The notes: generated by a model not told the origin, from the letters alone. DNA of 64,000 nucleotides from Bacteroidetes bacterium MED-G17 (GCA_002457675.1 NTKK01000008.1:28387-92386); one strand, 5' to 3'. Numbered from the stretch's first letter, positions 26,984 to 37,620 are shown. Translations and numbers: made by a program.

Positions 26984-27748
26984 CTAAAACTCTCCATAGA
27001 GATCGGTAAGTGCCTCATGTCCAGTTTCGGTGATAAGAATGGTATGTTCATATTGTGCGGATAATTGACTGTCAATTGTTCTTGCTGTCCATCCATCACT
27101 AGGGTCAATTTTGCACCTTGCCTTACCTAAGTTAATCATAGGTTCTATAGTAAATGTCATTCCTGGCCGCATACGTTTACCAGTATTTTTATCTGCAGTA
27201 TGTGGAACTTCAGGTTGCTCATGAAAACGTAAACCTACTCCATGTCCGCAAAATTCATACACGACACCAAGACCTTTTTCTTGCGCATATTCTTTAATGT
27301 GAAAACCAATATTGCCAAATCTGTTGCCTGGGAAGCATTGTTTCATGCCTATACTGAGGCATTTTTTGGTATGTTCAAGTAAGCTCTTTGCTTCTTCACT
27401 TATTTCCCCAACTGGATACATTTTACATGTGTCTCCAAAATATTTATTCAAAATAGTAGTTACATCAATGTTCAAAATATCGCCTTCTTTCAACTCATAT
27501 TTCCCAGGTACACCATGACAGACCACGTCGTTTGGAGAAGTACAAATGGCACCGGTAAAACCCTTGTAGCCCAAGGTGGCTGACTTGGCTCCATGATCAT
27601 TAATAAATTCTAATGCTCTTTCATGTAAATATTGTGTGGTGTTTCCTGGTACTACAAATTGTTCTAAATATTTTAATGTTTTGGCAGCAAGTTGACTACT
27701 TTTTCTAATTCCATCTATCTGCTCTGCACTCTTAATTTTTATAGCCAT
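26984..27748 (-). CDS. map: Methionine aminopeptidase, type I
   Basis: 254-aa metalloprotease that removes the initiator methionine from nascent proteins. The five metal ligands are in place: Asp in LNIDVTTI, Asp in YFGDTCKM, His in CGHGVGLRFHE, Glu in FTIEPMI and Glu near ...YEHTILIT. The CHGVPG motif (substrate-site His) is present. Length fits type Ia without an N-terminal extension. It uses ATG at 27748, close after a TAAATTTC near-match to the -7 box. It heads a pair with the NFACT gene. Confidence 0.97.
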   Translation of the reverse strand: MAIKIKSAEQIDGIRKSSQLAAKTLKYLEQFVVPGNTTQYLHERALEFINDHGAKSATLGYKGFTGAICTSPNDVVCHGVPGKYELKEGDILNIDVTTILNKYFGDTCKMYPVGEISEEAKSLLEHTKKCLSIGMKQCFPGNRFGNIGFHIKEYAQEKGLGVVYEFCGHGVGLRFHEQPEVPHTADKNTGKRMRPGMTFTIEPMINLGKARCKIDPSDGWTARTIDSQLSAQYEHTILITETGHEALTDLYGEF

Positions 27749-27779
27749 AAAGAAATTTAATAAACCGCGAAGAAAGCAA

Positions 27780-28916
27780 TTAATGCCTCAATGAAACATA
27801 TGATTGTCTTATTTGAGACAATACTTGACTAAAAATTGGTCTAGTAAACTGAAAAAATAAATCTTGAGGAGACGGTGGTATTAGCTCTCGGTAACGTGTA
27901 AGTTGATATTCATCTTTACTAAGCGCCTTCTTATCTCCTTTGTAACTTGCCCACTGGTGTTCCCATACAAATGTGCCAGGAAATTTTCTTTGCTCAATTA
28001 CACTTTGGCTAAAATTATTTATACGTTTAAAATCCAATAAGCCAGTACTTTTTACTGATTTAGTAAATAAGTGAAACTCAGCTTCCACAGGCCCGTAAAC
28101 TTTCTGCTTTGAACCATCTTCTAATTTTATCGATCCTATTTCGATGCTATCTCTTCTTAAATTTCTAATTTTTTCTTGGACATATGTTTGACCTATAACA
28201 TAATCGTCAAATTTTAGGCTAATGATTTCATCAGCATCTTCGAGAGTCAAAGCGGATGGACTATAAAATTGTACGTATCGATATCTAAGTCGGTTGGCTT
28301 CCTCCCGTATTTCATTGTCAAAAAACTCGCTCGTTATATTTAGAACTCGGCTACCAACAGGCAATGGTTTGATAAGCACCCTAACCAATGCCATGTTAAA
28401 TGATTTATCTAACCATTTTTCAATCCCTCCAAAATTTGAAACATAGTTTTTCGTTTTTAGAAAATTCCTATGTGCAATTCTAGCATCGTGCTTGGTTTGC
28501 AAGGCCATTAACCTCAAGCCTTCATCATAATGTGCTTGTGCACCCTGTTTGAGAGCGTACTCTAAAGGTTCTGTGAAATTCTGAGGCACTACTTCTTCTA
28601 AGCAGGCAGGGCATCGCTGTAACTCATTATAAATTAGCTGTAACAACCTATATCTATCTACTATCTCGTCCCATTTATAAATATCACTTTTTGAAGTAGC
28701 CGCGGAAATTCTATTTGTATTTTCATCAACAACATGTTTATATGCCTTTTTTAATGTATGTCTTGCTTTATCATTTTCAGGGCGTTTTCGGAGCTGTTTC
28801 ATCGATTTAAAAACTGCATCCTTATAAAGTCCTCTTTTTAAATCTCGAGAACCTGAAGAACAAGATTGAAAAAAAAGAAATGAATAAAATAAAAAACAAA
28901 GTATTCCCCAACGCAT
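27780..28916 (-). CDS. Conserved hypothetical lipoprotein
   Basis: 378-aa protein with a lipoprotein signal (hydrophobic LCFLFYSFLFF then lipobox FFQSCSSG, lipidated Cys19). The mature part is mostly helical at first, with TPR-like spacing (KDAVFKSMKQLRKRPEND). A CPAC motif near 113-116 follows, then a probably beta-rich C-terminal half. No enzyme motif is visible. It is likely anchored to the periplasmic face of a membrane. It lies 31 nt upstream of map in the same direction and may share its transcript. Not recognised as a named family; I believe similar proteins occur in other Bacteroidota but cannot confirm. Confidence 0.75.
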   Translation of the reverse strand: MRWGILCFLFYSFLFFQSCSSGSRDLKRGLYKDAVFKSMKQLRKRPENDKARHTLKKAYKHVVDENTNRISAATSKSDIYKWDEIVDRYRLLQLIYNELQRCPACLEEVVPQNFTEPLEYALKQGAQAHYDEGLRLMALQTKHDARIAHRNFLKTKNYVSNFGGIEKWLDKSFNMALVRVLIKPLPVGSRVLNITSEFFDNEIREEANRLRYRYVQFYSPSALTLEDADEIISLKFDDYVIGQTYVQEKIRNLRRDSIEIGSIKLEDGSKQKVYGPVEAEFHLFTKSVKSTGLLDFKRINNFSQSVIEQRKFPGTFVWEHQWASYKGDKKALSKDEYQLTRYRELIPPSPQDLFFQFTRPIFSQVLSQIRQSYVSLRH

Positions 28917-29124
28917 GTTTCAAAAATTACAAAAATTATGCCCAAAAAAGAAAATATTTAATTTTCGTACTGCTTAAAATAATACTCCTTCATAATAAAT
29001 TTTTACTAAGTAATTGAAAATCAAACTCAAGTCTTATGAGATGTTTTAACTTCTATTGATCTTTAGAATAAAGTTGAAAAGTTTTATTGTTTTAAAATTA
29101 TACTCTTTCGATATTTCCCATCGC

Positions 29125-30363
29125 ATGATTGATAAAAAAGATATCCAATGCCCAAATTGTGGACATGCATTTAGCACAAATAATGTTTATCTCAAACAGA
29201 TTGAGCGAGAAATTGAGGAAAAATATAAGACCAAAGTCAATCAGCAAGCTAAAGATTTTGCAATAAAAGAAGCAAACCTTATCCAAGAAAAAGAGGACTT
29301 TGAAACAAAAAAGAAAAATGAAAATAATTTATTTCAACAAAAACTGAAGCAAAAAATTCAAGAAGAAAGACGAGCTATTGAGGCAGAAAGTTTAGAGAAA
29401 TTCAAACTAGAATTGAGCGAGTTAAAAAAAGAAAATGAAGCCAAAAAATTGGAGAACTTTACCCTAAAGAAAAAAGAACTGGATTTACAAAAAAAAGAGC
29501 AAGAGCTATTGGAACTTAAACAAGAACATGAAATTGAAATAGAACGAAAAATACTCGCTAAACGACAAGAAATGGAGCAAAAAATAGGTGAAAAATTAAA
29601 CAACCAGTTTGAGCTTGAACGCATGCAATTCCAAAAGCAAATTGACGACCAAAAAAAGTTGACTTCGGAAATGCAGCGCAAACAAGAACAAGGTTCAATG
29701 CAAATGCAAGGTGAAGTATTGGAACTTGTATTGGAAAATAAATTGAGAAGCCTATTCCCATTTGACTCAATAAAGGAAGTTCCTAAAGGCACAAGGGGTG
29801 CAGATGTTATTCAAGTGGTCAGAAATCATCTCCAACAAACCTGCGGCAGCATACTGTACGAAAGCAAAAGAACTAAAGCTTTTTCCAACGATTGGATTGA
29901 CAAATTAAAAGAAGATCAAAGAATGGTAAGGGCTGAAATTGCTATATTGGTAACTGAAACAATGCCAAAAGAATTTTCTGTATTTGGTAAATTAAATGGT
30001 ATTTGGGTTTGTTCTTTTTCTGCATTTGAAGGTCTTAGCCAGGCTATGAGGGAGTCTTTGATCAAGCTAAGAGAATTGCAAATCGCTCAAGAAAATAAAG
30101 GTGAGAAAATGGAAATGTTGTACAAATATCTAACGGGACAGGAGTTTAAGCAATCTATAGAACGCATAGTAGAAACTTTTTCGAAGATGAATGAGCAATT
30201 AGATAAAGAAAAACGAGCGATGCAAAAAATATGGAAGGAAAGAGAGAAACAAATAGAAAAGGTGATGACCAGTACTATTGATATGCATAGCTCATTCAGA
30301 GGTATTGCTGAGAGCATTCCTCAGGTTAAAAGCCTTGAATTAGGTAACGAGGACGAGTTATAA
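29125..30363 (+). CDS. DUF2130 domain-containing protein
   Basis: 412-aa protein from the preferred ATG at 29125 ([16 protein letters not shown]); the track's upstream start adds 23 residues of unlikely composition. An N-terminal CPNCGH half zinc finger is followed by a long charged coiled coil (about residues 30-200). The DUF2130 domain comes next, with [20 protein letters not shown] and [16 protein letters not shown], which recalls a nuclease-like PD-(D/E)xK core. A second helical region ends the protein. Function of the family is unknown; nuclease activity is a fold-based suggestion only. Its stop overlaps the convergent hutU stop by 6 nt. Confidence 0.88.
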   Translation: MIDKKDIQCPNCGHAFSTNNVYLKQIEREIEEKYKTKVNQQAKDFAIKEANLIQEKEDFETKKKNENNLFQQKLKQKIQEERRAIEAESLEKFKLELSELKKENEAKKLENFTLKKKELDLQKKEQELLELKQEHEIEIERKILAKRQEMEQKIGEKLNNQFELERMQFQKQIDDQKKLTSEMQRKQEQGSMQMQGEVLELVLENKLRSLFPFDSIKEVPKGTRGADVIQVVRNHLQQTCGSILYESKRTKAFSNDWIDKLKEDQRMVRAEIAILVTETMPKEFSVFGKLNGIWVCSFSAFEGLSQAMRESLIKLRELQIAQENKGEKMEMLYKYLTGQEFKQSIERIVETFSKMNEQLDKEKRAMQKIWKEREKQIEKVMTSTIDMHSSFRGIAESIPQVKSLELGNEDEL

Positions 30364-32025
30364 GTTGCGTAATCTCTGTTTGATATCCAAGCGATGCTTT
30401 CTTGCCGTATCTCGGGCTATGTCATAACCTGCATCTGCGTGCCTTATTACGCCCATAGCGGGATCATTATGAAGGACACGCTTGATCCTTACATGGGCAT
30501 CTTCTGTACCATCTGCAACTATAACCATTCCTGCATGTATACTATAGCCAATTCCCACTCCTCCACCATGATGCAGGCTTACCCAACTAGCACCACCTGC
30601 CGTATTAATTAAGGCGTTAAGAATAGGCCAATCGGCAATTGCGTCACTACCATCTTTCATCGCTTCTGTTTCTCTATTTGGACTAGCAACTGATCCAGTA
30701 TCCAAGTGGTCTCGACCAATTACTATAGGTGCCTTTACTTTTCCTTCCTTTACCAATTGGTTGAATGCCAAACCCGCTTTTTCTCTTTCACCTTGGCCCA
30801 ACCAACAGATTCTGCAAGGTAACCCTTGAAAAGAAATCTTTTCTTGCGCCATTTTTATCCATCTGTGTAAACTCTCATCCTCAGGGAACATCTCTAACAA
30901 TAGCTTATCGGTAGTATAGATATCCTCAGGATCTCCAGACAGTGCTGCCCATCTAAATGGACCCCGTCCTTCACAAAACTGAGGACGAATAAATGCAGGA
31001 ACAAAACCAGGAAAATCAAAGGCACGCTCTAAGCCAGCTTCTAATGCACGTCCTCTTAAGTTGTTCCCGTAATCAAAAGTAATGGTTCCCTTATCATGAA
31101 AATAAAGCATAAGCTCAACATGTCTTTTCATTGTTTGGTAACTGAGTTCCATGTATTTGTCTTTATTTCGTAATCTCAATGCTTCTGCTTTTTCTGCGTC
31201 GTATCCTTCTGGGAAGTATCCAATTAATGGATCATGAGCAGATGTTTGATCCGTTAACAAATCAAGATGAATATTTCTCTCTTTCAATCGGCTCAATAAG
31301 TCAACTGCATTGCCAATCCAAGCAATAGAAACAGCTTCTTTATTTTCCCTAGCAATAACTGCCTTATCAATGGCTTCATCTAAATCCCTAACCATGAAAT
31401 CTAGATATCTTGTTTCAAGTCGCTTTCTTATCCTCCACTCTTCAACTTCTGCCGCAAGACAAACACCTTCATTCATTGTTACTGCTAATGGTTGAGCGCC
31501 TCCCATGCCTCCAAGACCAGCTGTTACGGAAAGTGTCCCTTTTAGACTATTATTAAAATGCTGCCTAGCTGCTTCAGCAAAGGTTTCATATGTGCCTTGA
31601 ACAATTCCTTGGGTACCGATGTATATCCAACTCCCTGCGGTCATTTGACCATACATAATTAAACCCTGAGCTTCAAGATCTCTGAAGTGTTCTTGAGTGG
31701 CCCATTTAGGAACCAAATGAGAGTTTGCGATGATTACCCTAGGCGCATCTTTATGCGTAGGTAATATACCCACAGGTTTACCACTCTGAACCAATAATGT
31801 TTCATTATGTTCTAAATCTTTTAAAGCTTTGACAATTAAATCAAAAGATTCCCAGTTTCTAGCTGCTTTACCTGTTCCACCATAAACAATGAGGTCTTCT
31901 GGACGCTCAGCAACTTCAGGATCCAAATTATTATGCAACATTCTTAGTGCGCCTTCTTGAACCCAACCTTTGGTATTGAGTTTAGTACCTACAGGGGCCT
32001 TGATGATTTTTGATTCAACTGCCAT
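30358..32025 (-). CDS. hutU: Urocanate hydratase
   Basis: NAD-dependent lyase of histidine degradation converting urocanate to imidazolone propionate. 555 aa, as usual. Landmarks are [63 protein letters not shown] (NAD-binding), [15 protein letters not shown] and [18 protein letters not shown]. The other hut genes (hutH, hutI, hutG) are not in this window, so histidine degradation is either scattered or organised elsewhere. It is convergent with the DUF2130 gene and divergent from the GNAT gene. Confidence 0.97.
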   Translation of the reverse strand: MAVESKIIKAPVGTKLNTKGWVQEGALRMLHNNLDPEVAERPEDLIVYGGTGKAARNWESFDLIVKALKDLEHNETLLVQSGKPVGILPTHKDAPRVIIANSHLVPKWATQEHFRDLEAQGLIMYGQMTAGSWIYIGTQGIVQGTYETFAEAARQHFNNSLKGTLSVTAGLGGMGGAQPLAVTMNEGVCLAAEVEEWRIRKRLETRYLDFMVRDLDEAIDKAVIARENKEAVSIAWIGNAVDLLSRLKERNIHLDLLTDQTSAHDPLIGYFPEGYDAEKAEALRLRNKDKYMELSYQTMKRHVELMLYFHDKGTITFDYGNNLRGRALEAGLERAFDFPGFVPAFIRPQFCEGRGPFRWAALSGDPEDIYTTDKLLLEMFPEDESLHRWIKMAQEKISFQGLPCRICWLGQGEREKAGLAFNQLVKEGKVKAPIVIGRDHLDTGSVASPNRETEAMKDGSDAIADWPILNALINTAGGASWVSLHHGGGVGIGYSIHAGMVIVADGTEDAHVRIKRVLHNDPAMGVIRHADAGYDIARDTARKHRLDIKQRLRNL

Positions 32026-32098
32026 ACCACAAAAGAACTAAAAAGATACGATTTGGTTTTTTAGTATGTAATAGAATAAAATTATTTTTAACTATAGT

Positions 32099-32563
32099 AT
32101 GATTGTTGTAAGAGAAGGGATAAAAGAGGATATCCAACAGGTCTTTGATTTAATTATGGAATTGGCCATTTTTGAAAAAGGCGAAGACGAAGTAATAAAC
32201 ACTCCTCAAAAAATGCTTCAAGAAGCATTTAGTAAGAAGCCTAATTTCGGATTTTTCGTAGCAGAAAAGAATGGAAAAATTGTAGGAACCTCCATATTCT
32301 ACGTGCGTTATTCTACTTGGAAAGGATCAACTTTATACTTAGAAGATTTGATTGTCACTGAAAGAGAAAGAGGAAAAGGCATTGGTGCTGAATTGTTCAA
32401 TAAAACCTTAGAACTGGCATCTAAAAAAGGATACCAAAGACTTAGTTGGCAAGTATTAAACTGGAATCAGCAGGCCATCGATTTTTACAAAAGTTTTGAC
32501 GCAACTTTTGATGAAGAATGGATAAATTGCCATTTGAATGTGGGAGTTAATCAAAAGTATTAA
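32099..32563 (+). CDS. GNAT family N-acetyltransferase, diamine/spermidine-type
   Basis: 154-aa acetyltransferase. The acetyl-CoA pyrophosphate loop is RERGKGIGAELF, preceded by LYLEDLIVTE and followed by the NQQAIDFYKSFDA acceptor-side motif. The overall pattern (FEKGEDEV, GFFVAEKNGKIVGTSIFYVRYSTWKG) is that of the spermidine/diamine acetyltransferase subgroup, so polyamines or thialysine are plausible acceptors; this is by resemblance only. The last 26 nt overlap the rhomboid gene in another frame. Confidence 0.85.
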   Translation: MIVVREGIKEDIQQVFDLIMELAIFEKGEDEVINTPQKMLQEAFSKKPNFGFFVAEKNGKIVGTSIFYVRYSTWKGSTLYLEDLIVTERERGKGIGAELFNKTLELASKKGYQRLSWQVLNWNQQAIDFYKSFDATFDEEWINCHLNVGVNQKY

Positions 32564-33206
32564 GGAGTATCTCGTTTGGCCTTCTGCTATTATTGTTTTT
32601 TTATGGCTTGCCTTTTTTATCAATTTAAATTATCAATTCAACTGGAATGCCTACGGGATTCATCCCAGACAAATACATGGATTATTAGGCGTTGTTTTTT
32701 CTCCCTTCCTTCATGCAGATTTTGGGCATCTGTTTCACAACAGTATACCTTTTTTCATTTCCTTCAGCTTTATTTTCTTCTTCTATAAACAAAAATCATG
32801 GGCAATAGCACTTACAATATTTCTAGGTTCAGGTATTGGTGTTTGGCTATTTGGAAAATATTATTCTAATCATATTGGTGCTAGTGGTATTGTTTATGGT
32901 TTTGTTTCATTCTTAATATTTTCGGGATTCCTTCTAAAAAATAAAAAGATGTGGGCAATGTCCTTGTTAATGATTTTTCTGTATGGGAGTCTTATCTGGG
33001 GAATATTCCCTCAAATAAACATAATATCTGGCGCAAAAATTTCATGGGAAGGTCACGCTTGTGGAGCAATTACAGGATTTTTATCCGCTTTTTATTACAG
33101 AAAATATGGACCTCCAAGCGACCTCGACAATTATTTTGGAGATGAAGATGACCTCGAATACTTCAGCACAAAAACCTGGGTAGAGGATCAAACTGCAAAC
33201 CAGTAG
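32538..33206 (+). CDS. Rhomboid family intramembrane serine protease
   Basis: 222-aa protein with six hydrophobic segments. The catalytic Ser is in HIGASGIVYG and the catalytic His in WEGHACGAITGF; the HADFGHLFHN motif before TM2 provides the oxyanion-side His/Asn. Rhomboids cleave transmembrane segments of membrane proteins. A charged acidic tail (YFGDEDDLEYF) follows the last segment. The start ATG lies 26 nt inside the GNAT gene, implying translational coupling. Confidence 0.93.
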   Translation: MWELIKSIKEYLVWPSAIIVFLWLAFFINLNYQFNWNAYGIHPRQIHGLLGVVFSPFLHADFGHLFHNSIPFFISFSFIFFFYKQKSWAIALTIFLGSGIGVWLFGKYYSNHIGASGIVYGFVSFLIFSGFLLKNKKMWAMSLLMIFLYGSLIWGIFPQINIISGAKISWEGHACGAITGFLSAFYYRKYGPPSDLDNYFGDEDDLEYFSTKTWVEDQTANQ

Positions 33207-33257
33207 AAAAAACGGATTTTAATTCCTTTAGACAATTATCCTTATTTTCGAAATACA

Positions 33258-35264
33258 ATGCGAAATCTTGTTCCATTTATTCTTATTAGCCTGCTTAATA
33301 CTTTTAATTCTTATGCCAAGGAAGGAGACACTTTAATTGTTCGTTCTCATGACTTGGTAGACATGACTTGGAATGGCAATTACGATCGAAAAGCTTTTTT
33401 TCCAACCAAAGGAAAAACTTTTCAGAAAGTATTAATGAAGTATACGCTCGGGTGTGCTAGCACAGGTTGTTCAGATTGGGATTACGATGTAAATATTTAT
33501 TTGTTGAAAGATCTAGGTTATAGAGATTCAAATGTTAAATCCTATGACACCATATCAACCAATCCAGTGATAGTAGATACTGTCTGGAATGTTTTTGATG
33601 CAAGAGAACCATTTGAATTGGGTCGTTACATCACCCCTTATGGAACTTACATGGCAAGAAATAGCCTAGGTTTTAACAATGACTGGAACCACACCTTCTA
33701 TTATGATGTTAGTGAATTTGTCGGATTATTTAAAGATTCTGTGACCATTAGATCAAACTATCGAGGTTGGTCTTCTGGATTTAGTGCTACTACAGATTTT
33801 ATTTTTATTGAAGGAACTCCACCAAAAAATGTTCTGGCCGTAAAAAATATCTATTTAAGAGGCGGTGGATACCAAAGCTCTGAAGAATTTGAGAAAAATG
33901 TAACTCCTGAAAAAAAGATTTTCATAAATAAAAGAACGAAACATGCTAGGGCCAAGGTAATCGTTACTGGTCATGGTTTTGACAACAATACACAATGTGC
34001 CGAGTTTTGCCAAAAAAGTTATGATCTTATAGTAAACAAAGAAAAAGTTGGAAGCCACCTTATGTGGAGAAATGACTGTGGCAAGAATCCGGTTAGACCG
34101 CAAGGAGGAACTTGGCTCTACGATCGTGGCAATTGGTGCCCGGGAGATAAAGTTTTTCCAGAATTTTATGATGTTAGTTCAAAAATTAACCCAGGTGATA
34201 CCAATATTTTCAATATCGATTTAGAGGCATATACTTGGTCGGGCAACCAAAGACCAAGCTACAATCTTTCTACCGTTTTGTTTGAGTATGGAGCGTACAA
34301 TTTTGACCTTGATGCAAGAGTTTTGGAAGTATTGAAGCCCTCAGATCGAGATGAATTTATGCATTGGAATCCATCCTGCGATAGACCTATATGTATTATT
34401 CAAAATGCAGGAAGACAGCGCATCACATCAGCTGTTATCAAATACGGATTCGAAGGTCTTGAACCCTCCTATTTTGAATATACCGGAGATTTAGCTAGCA
34501 TGCAAAAAGATACAGTTTCTTTACCCATACCAAAATGGGAAAATGAAGATGAAGGTGTTTTTTATGTTGAAATTACGTTACCCAACAAAAGTTACCAAGA
34601 CGAAAACCTAAGCAACAATAAGTTGATAAGCAAAGTAAAAATTGCTCCACGTTTAGAGCCCTTCAGAATTTGGTTACGAACCAATGGTCGTGTCCAAGAA
34701 AACAAGCTGGTCATCCTAAATAGCAATCAAGAAGAAGTATATCAATTGGATAATCTTATGCCCAATACGATGTATAGAGAGGATGTAAATCTTCCAGATG
34801 GTTGCTATACATTACTTTTAACAGATGAAGGGAAAGATGGACTCGATTGGTGGGTTTATCAAAACAATGGAATTACAGCCGCTACCGGTGGTTGGATGAG
34901 AATTCAACCTCAATCAGGTGGAGGTTTTATTGAAAACTGGGGAGGTGACTGGGGTACTGAGATTAGATACTCATTCATCTATGGAAACTACGAAGGTGAG
35001 CATCAAACAATCGAACCAAAAAATTTATTGATTTTTCCAAACCCATCAAAAGATTTAGTTAAAATACAGATTCCAGCTATTGATGAGAAAATTACCATCA
35101 GTATTTTTAACTCTTTAGGACAGAAAGTAAAAGAGAATTCAAACATCCCAAGCGACAGAGCCTATTGGCATAACATGCATTTGGAAGATCTTGGAAGTGG
35201 TACTTTTATTATCAAAGTTGAATCAGCTACTTTGAACGAAACCAAAAAAATATTTGTAGAGTAA
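33258..35264 (+). CDS. T9SS-exported peptide-N-glycosidase F-like protein
   Basis: 668-aa secreted protein. After a signal peptide (about residues 1-20), the body resembles PNGase F, the flavobacterial amidase that releases N-glycans from asparagine. Landmarks are LGCASTGCSDWDYDV in the first jelly-roll half, and TGHGFDNNTQCAEFC followed by RNDCGKNPVRPQGGTW in the second. About 150 further residues follow, and a type A sorting domain (LIFPNPSKDLVKIQI to KIFVE) ends the protein. It would act at or outside the cell surface on glycoproteins. Whether the catalytic Asp/Glu pair is intact was not established, so it may be a PNGase-related non-enzyme. A TATTTTCG box ends 7 nt before the ATG. Confidence 0.83.
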   Translation: MRNLVPFILISLLNTFNSYAKEGDTLIVRSHDLVDMTWNGNYDRKAFFPTKGKTFQKVLMKYTLGCASTGCSDWDYDVNIYLLKDLGYRDSNVKSYDTISTNPVIVDTVWNVFDAREPFELGRYITPYGTYMARNSLGFNNDWNHTFYYDVSEFVGLFKDSVTIRSNYRGWSSGFSATTDFIFIEGTPPKNVLAVKNIYLRGGGYQSSEEFEKNVTPEKKIFINKRTKHARAKVIVTGHGFDNNTQCAEFCQKSYDLIVNKEKVGSHLMWRNDCGKNPVRPQGGTWLYDRGNWCPGDKVFPEFYDVSSKINPGDTNIFNIDLEAYTWSGNQRPSYNLSTVLFEYGAYNFDLDARVLEVLKPSDRDEFMHWNPSCDRPICIIQNAGRQRITSAVIKYGFEGLEPSYFEYTGDLASMQKDTVSLPIPKWENEDEGVFYVEITLPNKSYQDENLSNNKLISKVKIAPRLEPFRIWLRTNGRVQENKLVILNSNQEEVYQLDNLMPNTMYREDVNLPDGCYTLLLTDEGKDGLDWWVYQNNGITAATGGWMRIQPQSGGGFIENWGGDWGTEIRYSFIYGNYEGEHQTIEPKNLLIFPNPSKDLVKIQIPAIDEKITISIFNSLGQKVKENSNIPSDRAYWHNMHLEDLGSGTFIIKVESATLNETKKIFVE

Positions 35265-35312
35265 GTAAAAACAAAAAGTTGTTATTTCGCCTATAGAAAC
35301 AAAGAATTTTCC

Positions 35313-36974
35313 ATGTCACATCCACTTTTCAAGAAACATCAAGCACTGCTTGACCAAGCCATAATTGCTTTAAAAGAGCGAAAATTTTTCACACCATATC
35401 CAGAGCATCCTAAGGCATATGAAGAATGGGGAAATGAAGAAGGAAAAGCGAGCTTTTCGAAAAAATTAAACACAAACTACCTTGGAGTTGCTGAAGGAAA
35501 TTCAGATTGGATTGGTGAAGAGATATCACCCTATTGGCAAACTGGGTTGGGTATTCAATATCCGAAAGAAAATCCTCAAGAAGTCATAAATAAAGCAAAA
35601 TCTGCCTTTGAAATATGGAAGAATACATCTATTAAATCTAGAGCTGGTATACTAATTGAAAGTCTAGAAAGAGTTAAATCTCGTTTTTTCGAATTGGCTT
35701 ATGCAACCATGCATACCACTGGTCAAAGCTTTTTAATGTCTTTTCAAGCAAGTGGTCCACACGCAAACGACCGCGCCTTAGAGGCTATAGCAAAAGGGTA
35801 TGAAGAGCTCTTAGAATACCCCGAAGAACTTACTTGGACGAAACCAATGGGTAAATTTGATCTTGCACTTAAAAAAACATTTAAACCAGTACCAAAAGGT
35901 ATTGGTTTGGTTATTGGATGTTCAACTTTCCCAACTTGGAACACAGTACCTGGATTATTTGCTAACTTAATGACAGGTAATGTTTCCATAGTTAAACCTC
36001 ATCCAAAAGCAATTATGCCAATTGCCATTTTAATAGAAGAATTAAGAAATGTTTGTAAAGAAAATAAACTACCAGAAGATATAGTTCAACTTGCTGTTGA
36101 TACGGTAAAAGAACCCATTACCAAAATTTACGCAGAACATTCTGAAATAAAACTAATTGATTATACTGGAAGTTCGTCATTTGGCGACTATCTAGAAGGA
36201 CTGCAAAAAACTTGTTTTACAGAAAAATCAGGTGTCAACTCTATTATTTTGGAGAGTGCACAAGATTTAAAATCTACCTGTCAAAATATTGCATTTTCCG
36301 CAAGTTTATATTCTGGTCAAATGTGCACTGCACCTCAAAATATTTTTGTTCCAGAAACAGGTATCGAAACCAAGGAAGGAAAAATGAATTTTGAAGAAGT
36401 ACTTAGTACTTTGACCCAAAGTATGGAAAATTTAGTAACCCATCCAAAAATGGGACCGGGCACCCTCGGGGCTATCCAAAATGACAACACCTTGGTAAAT
36501 ATTGACGCGCAAGGGGACTTTGGCGGAAAAGTAATTTTAGAACAGCTAAATATTAGCAATCCTGAGTTTGCCTCGGCCAGAATAGCTAGTCCAAAGATTG
36601 TAGTTTTAAACGCAACACAAGCTACATATCAAGAAGAATTTTTTGGCCCAGTCCTGTTTGTTATTAAGTGTAAAAATAAACTGGAGGCACTTCAAAAAAT
36701 AAAAGAACTAGCAGAATCTAAGGGAGCAATTACTTGCTCTGCTTATACGCTAGATGAGGCTTTTGAAAAAAAGATAGAAGAAGAAATGAATAGCGTTTTC
36801 ACCCCAGTTAGTTTTAACTTTTCTGGACCCGCATTTATCAATCAACATGCTGCCTTTTCTGATTTTCACGTTACTGGTGGAAACCCAGCTGGTAATGCAA
36901 GTTTTACCAACTCAAATTTTATAAATAGACGTTTTGTATGGGTAGGAAATAGATATATGCCTAATACCCTTTAG
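35313..36974 (+). CDS. paaN: PaaN-type aldehyde dehydrogenase
   Basis: 553-aa aldehyde-dehydrogenase-superfamily protein of the phenylacetic-acid PaaN group. The ALDH Rossmann region has VPKGIGLVIGCSTFP, the catalytic Cys is in YSGQMCTAPQN, and the family-typical ends are ANDRALEAIAKGYEE and FTNSNFINRRFVWVGNRYMP. It probably oxidises a CoA-bound or free semialdehyde formed on ring opening. None of the other paa genes (paaA-E, G, J, Z) is adjacent, so pathway membership is inferred from similarity alone. It follows the PNGase-like gene after 48 nt. Confidence 0.85.
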   Translation: MSHPLFKKHQALLDQAIIALKERKFFTPYPEHPKAYEEWGNEEGKASFSKKLNTNYLGVAEGNSDWIGEEISPYWQTGLGIQYPKENPQEVINKAKSAFEIWKNTSIKSRAGILIESLERVKSRFFELAYATMHTTGQSFLMSFQASGPHANDRALEAIAKGYEELLEYPEELTWTKPMGKFDLALKKTFKPVPKGIGLVIGCSTFPTWNTVPGLFANLMTGNVSIVKPHPKAIMPIAILIEELRNVCKENKLPEDIVQLAVDTVKEPITKIYAEHSEIKLIDYTGSSSFGDYLEGLQKTCFTEKSGVNSIILESAQDLKSTCQNIAFSASLYSGQMCTAPQNIFVPETGIETKEGKMNFEEVLSTLTQSMENLVTHPKMGPGTLGAIQNDNTLVNIDAQGDFGGKVILEQLNISNPEFASARIASPKIVVLNATQATYQEEFFGPVLFVIKCKNKLEALQKIKELAESKGAITCSAYTLDEAFEKKIEEEMNSVFTPVSFNFSGPAFINQHAAFSDFHVTGGNPAGNASFTNSNFINRRFVWVGNRYMPNTL

Positions 36975-37035
36975 ATTTCATTTAAAGTTCACACAAGCAC
37001 CTCTATTTTTCTTAATATTGTAACAATTAAAAGAA

Positions 37036-37569
37036 ATGCAGAAAAATCTAATCAATATTGGTTTAACGATAGTCGTTTTTGTTATGGCTTTTTTACTGTA
37101 TAAGACAATTGCAGACCCTATTGCTCACCAAAAGGAAATCAATAGACGAGAGCAAGCGATTATTGAGAGGTTAGAAAAAGTTCGCGAGGCACAATTAGCA
37201 TTTAAAGATATCACAGGGAAATTTGCGAACTCTTGGGACACACTAATTAATGTCATGAGAAATGGTGAAGTCAACGTAGAAATACAATATGGTGATGCAG
37301 ATGATAGCACCACTGTATTCAGAAAAGAAATTATAAAAAAGCCAATTTATCAAGAGCTTTTTTCAGATTACCCATTAGACTCTATCTTTTTTGTTCCCTT
37401 TACAAACGACACCTTTGATATTGCTACTGGGGAAGTTGAAAAGAACGGCGTGTTGCTTCCTACTTTTCAAATTACTGATCCAGCGCCATATAATGAACGG
37501 AGAGTTGAAAACAACAATGCACTTCGGGTAGGTAATTTATTCGAAGCTGATTACAACGGAAACTGGTAA
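37036..37569 (+). CDS. Conserved single-pass membrane protein, unknown function
   Basis: 177-aa protein with one N-terminal transmembrane helix (INIGLTIVVFVMAFLLYKTI) lacking a cleavage site, followed by a short coiled coil (EINRREQAIIERLEKVREAQLAF) and a small globular domain. The topology suggests an inner-membrane anchor with the rest in the periplasm, resembling the shape of pilin-like or divisome accessory proteins, but no family is recognised. A TAATATTG box ends 15 nt before the ATG. A terminator follows its stop codon, so it is monocistronic. Confidence 0.75.
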   Translation: MQKNLINIGLTIVVFVMAFLLYKTIADPIAHQKEINRREQAIIERLEKVREAQLAFKDITGKFANSWDTLINVMRNGEVNVEIQYGDADDSTTVFRKEIIKKPIYQELFSDYPLDSIFFVPFTNDTFDIATGEVEKNGVLLPTFQITDPAPYNERRVENNNALRVGNLFEADYNGNW

Positions 37570-37583
37570 ATTGATTTTTATAG

Positions 37584-37607
37584 ACTTACCTTTAATGGTA
37601 AGTTTTT
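37584..37607 (+). terminator. Rho-independent terminator
   Basis: Perfect 7-bp stem ACTTACC/GGTAAGT with a TTTAAT loop followed by TTTT, 14 nt after the stop of the 177-aa gene and just before the DUF3822 gene. Confidence 0.7.
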
Positions 37608-37620
37608 CGTGAAATAATTG

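Noticed and set aside
29358-29792. 144-aa minus-strand ORF opposite the DUF2130 gene
   Set aside because: Ser/Cys/Phe-rich shadow of a Lys/Glu-rich coiled-coil coding region; the plus strand has clear family motifs.
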